A DNA stretch of 64,000 nt from Mixophyes australis (GCA_036250195.1 JAVHZZ010000002.1:274168960-274232959), one strand, 5' to 3'. Shown: positions 13,193 through 25,099, counted from the stretch's first letter. Made by a program: numbers and translations. Notes: a model not told the origin generated them from the sequence alone.

Positions 13193-13510
13193 GGCACTCC
13201 AAGTGCTTTTGGGGTGTCCCATATTCCCCAGTGTTTTACAGTAATTTTCTGGCTGTCAAAAGTCATATTTTTCAGCAGTATCTAAAACAATATTTTGCAC
13301 TCCAAGTGCTTTTGGGGTGTCCCATATTCCCCAGTGTGAAACACTAATTTTTCTGGCTGTCAAAAGTCATATTTGTCAGCAGTATCTAAAACAATATTTT
13401 GCACTCCAAGTGCTTTTGGGGTGTCCCATATTCCCAAATGTTTTACAATTATTTTTCTGGATGTCAAAAGTCATATTTGTCAGCAGTATCTATCTAATAC
13501 AATTTTAGCA
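13193..13510 (+). repeat. 104-bp tandem repeat in the 5' region of hAT B
   Basis: Three units start at 13193, 13297 and 13401, each opening GCACTCCAAGTGCTTTTGG, with a partial fourth near 13508. The reverse complement of the same unit forms the 100-bp array at 45340-45655 in hAT D, which links the two families. Confidence 0.88.
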
Positions 13511-13614
13511 CTACAAGTGCTTTGGGCTCATTAAAAAGGATTCAAAGCAGTCCACATATGAGCAGAATCAGTAACTCGGTTCTGTCACCAGTCTTAATGG
13601 TAGTGTTCCCAGTA

Positions 13615-13870
13615 TGTCATCACGGAAAGGCGATGTCAAAGTACATAGTCTTTTTAAATCAGGGAAAAAAACACACACCAAAAATTTTTTTACCGTGTTG
13701 AAAGAAAAAGAAGTGGAATTCAGGAAAAGTTAAGTGCCGATAAAAAAAAAATTGCCAACATGCCATTCTACACATGCAGTGGCAAAGAAAGAATGAGGCC
13801 TTCGCCTTCCTCTATTAGTGGCAGATCCAAAAATGTTACCTAGCCTTCTTCTTGTGCAGTCACTTGTGAC
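13615..13870 (+). pseudogene. N-terminal relic of hAT B transposase
   Basis: A conceptual segment reading NMPFYTCSGKERMRPSP matches the NMPFYTRSDKERMRPSP-type segment of hAT D and the MPFTTRSGKERLRP segment of hAT C. It is preceded by the same basic Lys-rich stretch. Several frames are needed, and the BED finger, catalytic core and dimerisation region are absent. Confidence 0.65.
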
Positions 13871-14136
13871 TAAGAAAGACCAAGTAATTTGGAGACTTAA
13901 ATTGGTGCACAACTACTGTTACGCGTCAAAACCTAGCTGCAAGAAAACAGTAAGGCATTAGAGAATAATCTATTCTCTGAATCAGAAATGACAACAATCC
14001 CTGATACATGGCAACGACAGACAATGCACTAAAAAGAGCCATTGAAATTACCAGCAAAAAGCCAGTTCATTAGTGAGCTTCGAATTAGCACCAATTCGCA
14101 CAAAATTATAATCTAGTTAGGTACCTTTCATGTAAA

Positions 14137-14694
14137 GTGCAGATTACAAACACAACAAAACACGTGTGGGAGAATGTGGCCTCTAAGAGGCTGACTACTC
14201 CACACAAAGACATTGCATGGATGGCTATCCAAGGATGTCTGCCTCTCAAGACAATCATGCACTACCGGAATCTGTGTCGATATGTCCACTGCCCCTTCTG
14301 CATCACCAGAAGGGAAACAGCACAGCGTCTTTTTTGTGACTGCCCCACTGCACAGGCACTGTTGGATGCCTTGGAATATGAATATAAGAACAGTGTGCCC
14401 AGAACTTACTTTTCATACCATTTGGTATTTTATGGATTATTTCCTGGGACCCACATCATTGGGGCAATCCAGGAGGCCTGGAGCCTAATGAACTGCTTTA
14501 AGGACGCTATTTGGCTTGCCAGGAATCGCCTCATCTTGAAAAGGAAGAAGATGACCATCCAGGACTGTCGAAGGCTGATCTACAGCCTACTAAGAGACTA
14601 TAACACCATTGACAGTCCTGAGGAAGAGGACGATGATTTATTTTCTGTCTCCCTCTTCTCCTTCTCCCCCTATGTGTCTGTTTATTCAATATAA
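14137..14694 (+). pseudogene. C-terminal fragment of a Tx1-like LINE ORF2, inside hAT B
   Basis: An open frame of 185 codons whose core (from HVWENVASK to about SPEEE) aligns through most of its length with the minus-strand LINE at 16420-17109. It includes a Cys-rich zinc-binding segment (CPFC, then FCDC) of the type that follows reverse transcriptase in LINE ORF2 proteins. No RT domain is present. The open start at 14137 is arbitrary; similarity begins near 14155. The frame is open, but the copy is a truncated passenger. Confidence 0.72.
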
Positions 14695-14759
14695 CACTGT
14701 TGAATTTGCCTGCAAATTCAGAAGTCAAGCTTGCTTGTCTTCCTATTCATCAATGACTG

Positions 14760-15030
14760 TTAGCAATGGAGCACTCATTTTTGGGTGTATATTAGACCCT
14801 ACACTTTGTAGTGCAAATTCATAAAAATACAGTGCAATGACTGCTATAGTGTGATTCCAGCACTCAGAAATTCTGCTCTTTCATAAGGGTGTATATCAGA
14901 CCCTACACTTTGTAGTGCAAATTCAGAAAAATACAGTGCAATATTAGGATTTCAGCACTCAGAAAATTCAGCTCTTTTATAAGGGTGTATATGAGACCCC
15001 AAACACTTTGTAGTGCAAATTCAGAAAAAT
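14760..15030 (+). repeat. About 105-bp tandem repeat in the 3' region of hAT B
   Basis: Three units, each with GGGTGTATAT followed by CTACACTTTGTAGTGCAAA (the last reads CAAACACTTTG). A related GTATATTA-CACCCTACAC phrase occurs near the 3' end of hAT D at about 41645. Confidence 0.82.
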
Positions 15031-15299
15031 TACCACCCTCCTATTTCTACTCTATCACTTTGCCTGCTCTATACTGTGACCTAACCCTTCTCTGTCCCTC
15101 TCTCAAATGGCGTTAGATTGCCGTGGAGGCGGGTATTTATTGATTCCAAACTCGTGAGATCCGACGACGTCACAATGACGTTTTGCCTTGTTTTGGAATC
15201 CGAATAAGCGCGAGAGTAACGAGCCGACTCGGCTCGGTACTCGGAACCCCAAAGTTCAGGTGGGTTCGGTTTCCAGGAAACCGAGCCCGCCCATCTCTA

Positions 15300-15832
15300 A
15301 TTATGACTCCTCAATTTCTACACACAAAGCAAATCTGCTGCAGAATGGCAGAAACAAATGGAGGTAAGTTACGAAGGGCACACTAAAAGCAATGCAAGTA
15401 GTCCAACCAGTGCACATCATGGTGTATGCTTCTTCTCTGTGCTCAAGCGCAGCAAAGTGAAAGTGTGGAGAGAGGCATAAAAATCTTTAGGAGGTACACT
15501 GTGCACTGTGCAAAAATGTAAAGTCCAAACTTCTGACTCTTTTGTACCACTCCATTCAATTTAATATATTAAGCTTTTTGTTACATTGCACAGAGTATGG
15601 CCACAAATGCCATTCGTTGCTCCTATGCTTTTAATAGGGGTAGCTAAGTGGAGAAGAGCATGTGTACAAAGAGCAATGTATACACTTCAATGAAAGTTTC
15701 CACATGCAATAAAACAGTCCGCATACACACTGCACAGCCCTTTCCACCTCAACTAGCCCCAGTGCTAGACAGCCTGGGCTAGATTCCACTATAACAGGTC
15801 ACGCTGCTATAGAGAAAATCATCCCACAGTCG
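15300..15832. other. Non-coding spacer
   Basis: No recognised feature between hAT B and the LINE insertion. Confidence 0.45.
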
Positions 15833-15959
15833 GTCAGCTTTGATTTGTTTTGGGTTGTAAAAGTATCTTTATTTTGTATAAAGGTACAGAAAAACACAGG
15901 ATACATTACATTCAAGTGTATATAGTACACTGTGAAACATAATCATTCATACTGTTTAG

Positions 15960-16125
15960 CAGGGCCGTAACTAGGGCTGTGCGACAGGGGCGACCGCCCA
16001 GGGCGCAACGCTGAAGGGGGGCGCAATTTAGGAATATTTTAGGTTAATTTGGTTAAAATTGAGGGCTAGGGGGGCGGCATTTGTCTTTCTAGCCCAGGGC
16101 ACTAGAATTCTAAGTTACGGCTCTG
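15960..16125. mobile_element. hAT MITE, 166 bp
   Basis: Termini CAGGGCCGTAACTAG and its near inverse ending GTTACGGCTCTG, flanked by a perfect 8-bp duplication CTGTTTAG at 15952-15959 and 16126-16133. Same terminal family as the 725-bp element at 33637-34361. Non-coding. Confidence 0.93.
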
Positions 16126-16419
16126 CTGTTTAGTACAATAGAAGGCATAAAGTACAAGATATGACATCCTACACTATACATCAAGTACTGCACTAACCAT
16201 ACAAACTTAAACAATATAACATATTCAAACAAGCCATGTATGTGAGGGGACAGCAGGTGAGAGAAGTAGGGTGGGGAGATCACAAGCCCGAAGCTTTATT
16301 GAGAGACGGACACAAAAATAGGGAAGGGTGCATAAACTAAGGCAAGACATTTCAACAAAACTTCAAACAGTGATGGGGGAATGGGTTGGAGGGGGTAAGG
16401 GAGGGGGAGACACAAGGCT

Positions 16420-17109
16420 TTATTGAAAAAAAAGACACATAGGGAAAGAAGGAGAATAGGGAAACCAAAAATTAATCATCTTCCTTTTTTCCTCAGGACT
16501 GTCAATGGTGTTATAGTCTATTAGTAGGCTGTGGATCAGCCTCCGACAGTCCTGGATGGTCATCTTCTCCCTTTTCAAGATGAGGTGATTCCTGGGAAGA
16601 CAAATAGCATCCTTAAAACAGTTCATAAGGCTCCAGGCCTCCTGGATTGCCCCAATAGTGTAGGTCCCAGGAAATAATCCATAAAATGCCAAATGGTATG
16701 AAAGGCAAGTCCTGGGCATCCAAAAGTGCCTGTGCAGTGCGGCATTCCCAAAAATATGCCGTGCTGTTTCCCTTCTGGCTATGTAGAAGGGACAGTGGAC
16801 ATATCTGCACAGGTTCCGGAAGTGCATGAATGTCCTGAGAGGCAGAACCCCCTGGATAGCCATGCATGTAATGTCTTTATGTCTATTAGTCAGCCCCTTA
16901 GAGGCCACATTCTCCCACACGTGTTTTGCTGGAGCAGCCTGGAGCCCTGGAACAGACTCCATAACGTCTTTAGCTCTGATGAGCTTGTGGATAGTTTTTG
17001 GTTTCCACAAGTCTGGTTTAAAACCCTCCAGATGGTGCTTCCTCACAAATTGTCCAACATCCAGGTAAACCAAGGTGTAGTCCAGTTGTAAGGGAAGGAG
17101 CTGTCCCAC
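16420..17109 (-). pseudogene. Tx1-like LINE ORF2 C-terminal fragment
   Basis: 229 codons open on the minus strand, truncated at the insertion edge. It covers the region after reverse transcriptase: a WKPKTIHKLIRAKD-type stretch, HVWENVASKGLT and a Cys/His zinc-binding segment, homologous to 14137-14694. The last readable residues of the plus-strand LINE near 63900-64000 (ISIRHKILPCE to EVWKLR) occupy the equivalent position just upstream. Catalytic RT and endonuclease domains are missing. Confidence 0.75.
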
Positions 17110-17122
17110 TTGTCAGCTTTGA

Positions 17123-19181
17123 ATTATTAAGACTACTAACCAAGTTCTGAAACTGCTAGGGCTCTTCCAGACAATCCTGGGCTGTGAGGGTAGCATTAAT
17201 TGAAATGATTGAGACCTCTGGAGTGGGTCCTAGTATAACATACGTTCACTAAGTACAGGGGAGGAGATGGGTGGATTAACTCTTTTCCAGTGAAGTATGG
17301 AGCAGGCATACCATTGTAGAGGAGTGCAAAAACAGGATTTTTATTTGCAGAAGACACACTTTCAGGGGCATTCCTAGCCTTCGCTATTTCCACCCTACAA
17401 AGGACATGAATTTTGCACCAACTCATAGCTGGCAGAGATTGGGTATTTCCCATATTTTGCACTTTCACGTTGCACTTCAGTAGACAACATTGGCACCTAT
17501 AATAAAGACAGTCCTCGTGCCACCCACACTCATGATTAATGCAAGCCATATATAACGCTAAACCAAGCAATATTTTAGAAAAAAAAAGAAAAGTGAATAT
17601 GTATATAGGGATAGGAGTTTGGACTTTGATGTGAAGTTTGCAATTTTGCACATTGCACCTCTAAATATTTTTCCACCTTGATGTTCACCCCTACTTTGTG
17701 GAGGAGTCTCCCAAGAACACAGTTTAAGCATTCACCTCGAAGTGCACTTGGTGATCCATTGAGGTGCCCTGGTGCAAAACCAAAGCGTTACGTAATGTCA
17801 GAGGCGGCACTAATGAGCTGTGAGCCCTGGTGCAGGGAGGCGGGGAGGAGGGTAACGGGGCCCACAACACTCTGCATCTTTCCACACCAATAGTAATTAC
17901 GCCCTGCGTGGTGTGTATCCAGTATGTTTTGTAAATTATTTCCATATTTCCACTGTATCTACAGCACACATTGCTTGCAAATGGCCATTTGCAGAAAAGT
18001 TTAATTATGAAATAACATTGTATGCAAACATATACTGTATATTACACAATATTCTGGTTCCTTTATTTTATTTCAATTTTATCCATGTAGTGCAAAACAT
18101 TTAGTTGTATTGCATTGTATTGAGTTTAGTTAGTTGATTTTCTGTGCTAATATTTATGTTAAATTACAGATACAGATTATCAGATACTATAACAAGTGAT
18201 CATAACAAGAAATATCTCACTCTGTGCAAGATGTTCTATCTAATACGCTAAGTCAATCAGTGGATGTCTTCTGTGGTAGAATTGGGTATCTGCTGTACAG
18301 TAAGTCAATGCAAGTGCTAGGTGACAGAGACATATTGTGAGAGCTTTTATTATGAAGAGGAGGAGGGGAAGAGGGAAAAACTGAAGCATAAATCATTATT
18401 GGCGAACATCTTAGCCGAGAGCTGGAGTGTCGCTTGCTGCTGCTTGTAGTGCAGCCTAGACATAAATCATAATTCCCCTACAATAGATCCCTTGTAGCCG
18501 CCATCAGGAAAAGAGTTTGGTTTTATTGATTTTTTGACACCAGGGCCCTGGCAAGGGCCGCTGTGAATCATTATGAAATGAAACTGATTAGGAATTCATG
18601 GAATACTAAATAAATTTTACGAGCACATTGTAAGTTTTTGATGCATGGGGAGCAAAAAATGAAGAATAATGATATAAAAATTATAAAGCATGCTGAGTAT
18701 TATTATACTACTATTGATTTGGTTCAGACTGTACATTAGAATCGAAACCTGCCTTGTACGAAGTTATATACACAGAAGGTTTTTTCATTGTTGATCCCTG
18801 CATTTCACTGTCTTTTATAAGCAGTGCCAGCAAAGTAAATAATTAAAAGTGAGACTTGGGCTCCTTTTTTTTAATACTGTGTAGTCACTGCAAAAAGAAA
18901 TAAATCATTTTGCTTTACACTTAGAACTGATTTCTGAGACAACCTTTTAGCAAAATATTTGTTATCTGTTTTTATGGGTGGGTATATTTTAAAATCCATC
19001 TAATGACCGAAAGTGTTTTAAATGACATCTTGTTTTGCTCTTTTTATTTATTCAAGTAAATATAGATAACAAACAATATATATTCTCCAATATAACTTGC
19101 TTCTAGTTGTAAATAAATGTTTACAATGTTTAATCTCTCTTCAAAAAAGTGAATGGTTAAAACAAAAAAATGCAATTGGTG
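17123..19181. other. Low-repeat non-coding DNA
   Basis: A 151-codon minus-strand frame at 17196-17651 has no motif and is probably chance. Around 17790-17905 a segment ending TAATTACGCCCTG resembles a degraded hAT MITE end, but the partner end is not visible. The part from 18360 to 18900 is discussed as a possible conserved non-coding element. Confidence 0.5.
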
Positions 19182-19197
19182 ATTGTATGACAAATGT

Positions 19198-20507
19198 GAG
19201 ATGGGTGGTATAGACCCTTTTGGGAGGGCTTACCTAGGACGTCTGCGCTTTGTTTTGTCGTTGTTGTTGTGAGGGTGGGTGCTGCCTTGACGGATGGTCC
19301 GGATGTTCCAGGTCCAGTTTCTGTTGGTTGTCTCCTTGTTGTTTCCGTGGCGCGACCTGTGAGGGGAAAAAATAGGGGAGGGGGGAGGGAGAAGGAGAGA
19401 GAGAGGGGAAGGGCGAGAGAAAAGAACAGGCGAGGCAGTATACACGATTGCGGCGGGGATATGTTTATAGCTCCTTTTGCGATATAGGTCCTTAGCTCTT
19501 GGGCCTTGTTTATAGCTCTAGTGCTGTGAATACTGTGGGATACTAAGGGTGGTAGGGCTTAAGCGGGCACGGGGACTTATATGCCCTGCCTCAAGCTTGT
19601 ATTAGAAGCTTTTGCAGATAATCTGCTATATTATGACTAGGCCTGCTTTCCTTAAAAATATATATATATATTGGTGTGTAGGGCTGTGGGGTGAACAAGC
19701 AGGCTTTAACTCCTATGAGTGTACTTTTTATCCTATTAAGGGATATGTGTGGCTTGGATACCGTTATAAAGGGTAGTGGGGGAGGATATGGTGTCTCTTA
19801 AGGAGATGTAGGTGGAAATCTAAGTTGGGTTGATAACGGGGTTAAGTGTGCCCTAATCTACTTCTCTACACCTACTGCAACATCCACTCACTGACGAACT
19901 ACAAGAAAAAGGTACAATACCATAACTGCTCTTTTTAGAGCTTAAAGCAAAAAGCTACTTCAATTTCAATTAACACCCGCTTTATCAAGCACACACACCA
20001 CACTTAACCCCGTTATCAACCCAACTTAGATTTCCACTTACATCTCCTTAAGAGACACCATATCCTCCCCCACTACCCTTTATAACGGTATCCAAGCCAC
20101 ACATATCCCTTAATAGGATAAAAAGTACACTCATAGGAGTTAAAGCCTGCTTGTTCACCCCACAGCCCTACACACCAATATATATATATATATATATTTT
20201 TAAGGAAAGCAGGCCTAGTCATTATATAGCAGATTATCGGCAAAAGCTTCTAATACAAGCTTGAGGCAGGGCATATAAGTCCCCGTGCCCGCTTAAGCCC
20301 TACCACCCTTAGTATCCCACAGTATACACAGCACTAGAGCTATAAACAAGGCCCAAGAGCTAAGGACCTATATCGCAAAAGGAGCTATAAACATATCCCC
20401 GCCGCAATCGTGTATACTGCCTCGCCTGTTCTTTTCTCTCTCCTTCTCCCTCCCCCCTCCCCTATTTTTTCCCCTCACAGGTCGCGCCACGGAAACAACA
20501 AGGAGAC
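19198..20507. mobile_element. 1.3-kb insertion dominated by a giant inverted repeat
   Basis: A perfect 16-bp direct repeat ATTGTATGACAAATGT lies at 19182-19197 and 20508-20523. The insert has 131 bp of single-copy sequence, a left arm 19329-19850, a loop of about 150 bp and a right arm 20001-20507 that is the reverse complement of the left arm with few differences (a purine-rich indel near 19400, scattered substitutions). Both arms include a purine/pyrimidine tract and a (TA)n run near 19662 and 20180. There is no poly-A, coding motif or short-TSD signature. Open frames on the two arms are mirror images and are not genes. The element class is unknown to me. Confidence 0.85.
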
Positions 20508-20769
20508 ATTGTATGACAAATGTATACAATATAAGTAGAGATGGGCGGGCTCGGTTTCCCGAAAACCGAGCCCACCCGAACTTAGGGTATCTGAGCCGGA
20601 ACTGGCACGTCATCATTGTCTCGTCGGATCTCACGAGATTTTGATTCTTTAAATAACGCCTGAAACGGAGCTCCGTCGCCATTTCACAGAGAGACAGAGA
20701 AGGGATAGCAGCGTCTTTGATAGGGTCTAGTGTAGTTAGGCAGGGATAGTATAGTGATAGTCTCAAGTC

Positions 20770-21260
20770 ACATTTTCAGTGCCAGAGCTCACCCACAATT
20801 AGGAGAGCTGTCAGTGGGCTTTGTTTAATAGGCTGGCATTGTGATTTCCAGTCTCCATTCACAGTGTACTGTTGCAGAGCTCAGCCAGAATTAGGAGAGG
20901 TGGCACAGGACTTTGCTTTATAGTTCAATAGGCTGTTATTGCTCTTTCTAGTCTCCACTCACAGTGCACTATGTCAGAGCTCGCCCACAATTAGGAGAGT
21001 TAGCATTTTGCATTTTCTTTATAAAAATTGAATAACCTACTATTGTTCTTTACAGTCAAATTGTATTGTGCCACAATTCATGCAAAATTAGGATAGTTGG
21101 TACTTTGCATTTTCTTTAGAAAAATGTAATAGGCTGATATTGTTCTTTACACTCACAGTGTACTGTGCCAGAGCTCACCCACAAGTAGGAGAGTGGGCAT
21201 TTTGCATTTTCTTTAGAAAAATTGAATAGGCTGGTATTGTTCTTTACACTCAAATTGTAC
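20770..21260 (+). repeat. About 100-bp tandem repeat in the 5' region of hAT A
   Basis: Four to five drifting units carry CAGAGCTC(A/G)CCCACAA, TTAGGAGAG and ATAGGCTG(G)TATTGTTCTTT. This occupies the same place as the arrays in hAT B and D, but with a different unit. Confidence 0.82.
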
Positions 21261-21269
21261 TGTGCCAGA

Positions 21270-21933
21270 GCAATGGATTCCCATCAGTCCCCAGAAGACC
21301 AGGAACACCAAGCAGCTGCTGGCACCAATCATGATGATGATAATAATCCCTCTACCTCTACATCATCTGCTAAAGCCTTTCTTAAAGTGCATAGTGTTTG
21401 TAAGTCAGGGAAACAAAAATATAAGAAAACACATTTTACCTCAGTAAAGAAATAATTTCCTTTACTCAAGGCCAAGTTAAGTGCCGGAAAAAAAAATGCC
21501 AAGATGCCATTCTACACACGCAGTGGCAAGGAAAGATTCAGGCCTTCACCTTACTTTAGGAGTGCTAGTTCTGCAACTTCAGACATCTACTTGTAAGGTC
21601 AGTGATGACGATGGAAGAACTTGTCCTTCTGACTACAAAAGTGGTGCCCAAATACTTCTAAGTGTAAAAGCAGAGCTGGAAGAAAGAAGCAAGGCCTTAC
21701 AAGAAAATGTTGGTTCTGATCCAGATATGACACAAATACCTGAGGAGAGTCTTGACCTTTTTGATACAGTACTAACAAAGAAGCCCCCTGTCAGCATATG
21801 TTCTGATATGTGCATGAGCAGGCCAAGTGTAGTCGGTGATACCCAAATTGAGGATGCTATTTTGGAATTGCAAGAGGATGAGGGAGATATTTCTGTAGCT
21901 GATGACGGTGCTAATGAGGATGTTGATGACGAT
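21270..21933 (+). pseudogene. N-terminal part of hAT A transposase
   Basis: An opening frame (from about MDSHQSPEDQEH, 21272) is Ser/Thr/acidic, then shifts frame near 21455-21481. The second frame carries AQILLSVKAELEERSKALQENV and an acidic tail ending NEDVDDD, matching AQLLLRVKAELQDNSKALEDNV in hAT D. It is cut at 21933 by hAT C; the reading resumes at 27822 after removal of one copy of the 8-bp duplication. The disordered acidic N-terminus precedes the BED zinc finger, as in hAT D. Confidence 0.8.
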
Positions 21934-22803
21934 TAGAGATGAGCGCACTCAGATTTATGAAATCCGAGCCCACCCGAACGTTGCCGATCCGAGTCGGATC
22001 CGAGACAGATCCGGGTATTGGCGCCAAATTCAAATCTGAAACTGAGGCTCTGACTCATAATCCCGTTGTCGGATCTCGCGATACTCGGATCCTATAAATT
22101 CCCCGCTAGTCGCCGCCATCTTCACTCGGGCATTGATCAGGGTAGAGGGAGGGTGTGTTAGGTGGTCCTCTGTCCTGCTATATCTCGTGCTGTTCAGTTC
22201 TGTGCTGTGAAGTGCTGTGCTGTGCTCAGTCCAGTGGTGCTGTGTCCTGTGCTCTGTGCTTCTCTAAGGGCATAGTTATTTCCCCAATATTCCCAAGTGT
22301 TTAAAAAAATAAAAAAACTAATTTTTTTTTTTTTTAATTACAACAAAATTTGCACAACCAATCCTGCAGTATAAGCCCATTGGTACTGCAATATTACAAG
22401 GTTCACACATTCTGCAGTATCAGTCCAGTGGTGCTGCTGGGTCCTGTGCTGTGTCCTGTTCAGTCCAGTGGTGCTGTGTCCTGTGCTCTGTGCTTCTAAG
22501 GGCATAGTTATTTCCCCATTATTCCCAAGTGTTTAAAAAATAAAAAAAAAGTTATAAAAAAAAATACAAAAAATAAAATAAAAAATTAATTACAACAAAA
22601 TTTGCAAAACCAATCCTGCAGTATAAGCCCTGCTATTACAAAGTTCACTGATTCAGCAGTGTATAAGTCCAGTGGTACTGCTATTACAAAGTTCACTGAT
22701 TCAGCAGTATAAGTCCAGTGCTACTCTCCTGTGCCGCATATAATTTTTAAAGGCTTTGCCGAGTGTGTGTGGCTTAGGGGTACGCTCTCTTGTGCTACAT
22801 ATA

Positions 22804-23518
22804 ATGGAAAACCAAAATTTGGAGGATAAAGTAGGGAAAGATCAAGACCCACTTCCACCTAATGCTGAAGCTGCTGCCACTAGTCATGACATAGATGATG
22901 AAATGCCGTCAACGTCGTCTGGCAAGCCCGATGTCCAATCTCCTAGTACAGGGCATGTAAAATCCAAAAAGCCCAAGTTCTCAAAAAATAGCAAAAAGAG
23001 AAACTTAAAATCATCTGAGGAGAAACGTAAAGTTGGCAATATGCCATTTACGACACGTAGTGGCAAGGAACGGCTTAGGCCCTGGCCCGTGTTCATGACT
23101 AGTGGTCCAGCTTCACCCAAGGATCTAAGCCCTCCTCCTCCCCCCCTACAAAAAATTTAAGAGAGTTATGCTGTCAGCAACAACAACAAAACAGCAAAGA
23201 ACTCTGCCTTCTAAACAGATGACATCACAAATCCCCAAGGCGAGTCCAAGGGTGTTGTTGGTTGTGAACCCTGACCTTCCCATCACTATACGGGAAGAGG
23301 TGACTCCATCCAGCATTTGCAGCACGCCCTCTGCATATGCTGGAAGGATTACCCACAGTCCAGTTACAGATTTGGCTAATGAAGGTGTGAATGTTGTACA
23401 CCGGGAGGATGATATTGATGTAGCTGGCGCTGAGGAGGATGTTGATGATTATGATGCACACAGATACCAAATTGCCTTTCTCAATTTCTATTTATATTCT
23501 AGATTATATAACGGCTGA
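22804..23518 (+). pseudogene. N-terminal remnant of hAT C transposase
   Basis: First frame from MENQNLEDKV (22804) to 23160, with a Lys-rich segment followed by NMPFTTRSGKERLRPWP. This is the same motif that sits upstream of the BED finger in hAT A, B and D. A second frame (23168-23518) ends in an acidic EEDVDDYDAH stretch like the NEDVDDD of hAT A. A frameshift separates the two, and the protein stops before the BED finger. Confidence 0.7.
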
Positions 23519-23879
23519 ATAGTTTACTGTTTTACTCCTAGTGGAGAGGGGATCTGATACCAAACTGCCTTTGTCCATTTCTTTGTATATTTGGATTTCT
23601 AGTTCTACAGTCTATGCAGGCTGCTTTATTTATATTCAACTACAAGTGTAGGGCGGGGGGGTGGGGGGGGGGGGTGCATAGATAGCCACCAAAGTAACGT
23701 GGTCCATTTAATTACACTTTCTAGCTCCACAGTCTGTGCAGCCTGCTTTTTTTATCTTCAAAGTATTTATATTTACAAGCCTTGCAATCTAAATTAACTA
23801 GAGGTAGTGACGTGGTAGAACTCCAAAAGGCAGTTTGGAAGCCCCTGTACAAACTGGCTCTATTTTTTAACTGAGTTGT

Positions 23880-24164
23880 CCCCCCTCCAGTGTGTACTCG
23901 GAAAGAGTTTTTAGTGCAGCTGGGAACCTGGTCAGTGAGCGGCGAAGGAGGTTGCTTCCTCACAACGTTGAAAAAATGATGTTTATAAAAATGAATAATC
24001 AATTCCTCAATGAAGTACAGCACTGCCCTCCAGACAGTACAGAGGGACCTGTGGTTGTGGAGTCCAGCGGGGACGAATTGATAATGTGTGAGGAGGAGGA
24101 AGTACACACTGTAGGGGGAGAGGAATCAGAGGTTGAGGATGAGGACCACATCTTTCCTCAGTAG
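23880..24164 (+). pseudogene. C-terminal dimerisation region of hAT C transposase
   Basis: Contains SVYSERVFSAAGNLVSERRR, then LLPHNVEKMMFIKMN, the hAT C-terminal dimerisation signature, and an acidic tail with SSGDELI. It is nearly collinear with 42130-42430 of hAT D. It directly follows a WKPLYKLAL-type phrase at about 23840, so everything between the N-terminal remnant and this point was deleted. Confidence 0.85.
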
Positions 24165-25099
24165 AGCCTGTTTAGTTTGTACAGGGAGAGATGAATTGTT
24201 TTATTGGTGTGGGGGCCCAAACAAAAAAATCATTTCAGCCAAAGTTGTTTGGTAGGCCCTGTCGCTGAAATGATTGGTTTGTTAAAGTGTGCATGTCCTA
24301 TTTCAACAACATAAGGGTGGGTGTGAGGGCCCAATGACAATTCCATCTTATAACTTTTTTTTTTGCATTATATGACCAATCAACAGTCGTTTGCCATGTT
24401 CAAAAAGTAAAACCAAATTTAAACAAATTCAAGAAATTAAACCAAAAGTAAAATGCCCTGTCATAATTTAAAACAAGAGGTATTGACGTGCTCTAAAACT
24501 ACTGTATTGTTGTTTATATTTTATAAACACTACACTTGAAAGCTTGAGTCTTTCAATGAAAAAGTAACTCTCCATTGCACGAATATTTGCAACAGGGACA
24601 ATTTTAGGGTTAAGAAAGTCAACTAATAACACTTCGACGCTGTCTGTCTTTATAAACACTACACTTGGAAGTTGGAGGAGGTATTGTGGCCCCGGCACCA
24701 AATTTACTACCGGGGCCACTCCACTGTGCAGTCCATATTTAGGTGTATCAGATATTAAACAACGGTGACAGTTGATGCCCAATTTTTAATTATATTGTTG
24801 GCGCTGTAAAAAATTGTATTCCGGGCACACCACACTACGCAGTCCATACCCTTTTTTGGTGGAATTCTGACCCGTGGAGGGTTTTTTAATTATATTGTGG
24901 TCTCGGTACCAAATTTTGTACCGGGACCACCACACTACGCAGTCAAGAAAGATAGATGCGTATCATAGATAAAGTACATTCAGTGTTGTGGGGCAAATTA
25001 AAAAATATTCAAAATGCACTGACATTATCAAAAACAAGAGGTTTTCACACGCTGAAACTCCAACATGTATATGATGGAGAGGATGGAGGAGCAGCCGTA
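24165..25099. other. 3' UTR-like part of hAT C
   Basis: Non-coding. Two or three loosely related segments carry ATTATATTGTGG...ACCGGG(A/G)CCACCACACTACGCAGTC (about 24690-24945), apparently diverged founders of the 89-bp array that follows. Confidence 0.55.

Larger units (their letters stand above)
12819..15299 (+). mobile_element. Chimeric hAT element B with two inverted 5' ends
   Basis: Begins TAGAGATGGGCAGGCTCGG and ends with the inverse CCGAGCCCGCCCATCTCTA. The similarity of both sides to the 5' (promoter) end of hAT D extends about 200 bp inward, including the ACGTCATTGTGACGT block and the segment just before GCCATTTGA. In hAT D only one end carries that sequence; its other end is different. 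The flanking octamers (ATAGAAAG and ATTATGAC) do not match, so this is not a simple insertion but a rearranged composite. It contains hAT 5' tandem repeats, an N-terminal transposase relic and an unrelated LINE fragment. Confidence 0.75.
15844..17111 (-). mobile_element. 5'-truncated Tx1-like LINE copy
   Basis: An 11-bp direct repeat GTCAGCTTTGA flanks it (15833-15843 and 17112-17122), the target duplication expected of target-primed reverse transcription. Read on the minus strand it holds the end of ORF2, then a 3' UTR with AATAAA near 16420 and again near 16295 and 15865. A hAT MITE (15960-16125) is inserted in the 3' UTR. Confidence 0.82.

Noticed and set aside
17196..17651. 151-codon minus-strand frame
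   Set aside because: No recognisable motif, no start context or neighbours; likely chance.
19880..19915. Possible hammerhead ribozyme core (CTGACGA ... GAAA) in the loop of the giant inverted repeat
   Set aside because: The bases between CTGACGA and GAAA do not form stem II and no flanking stems were found.
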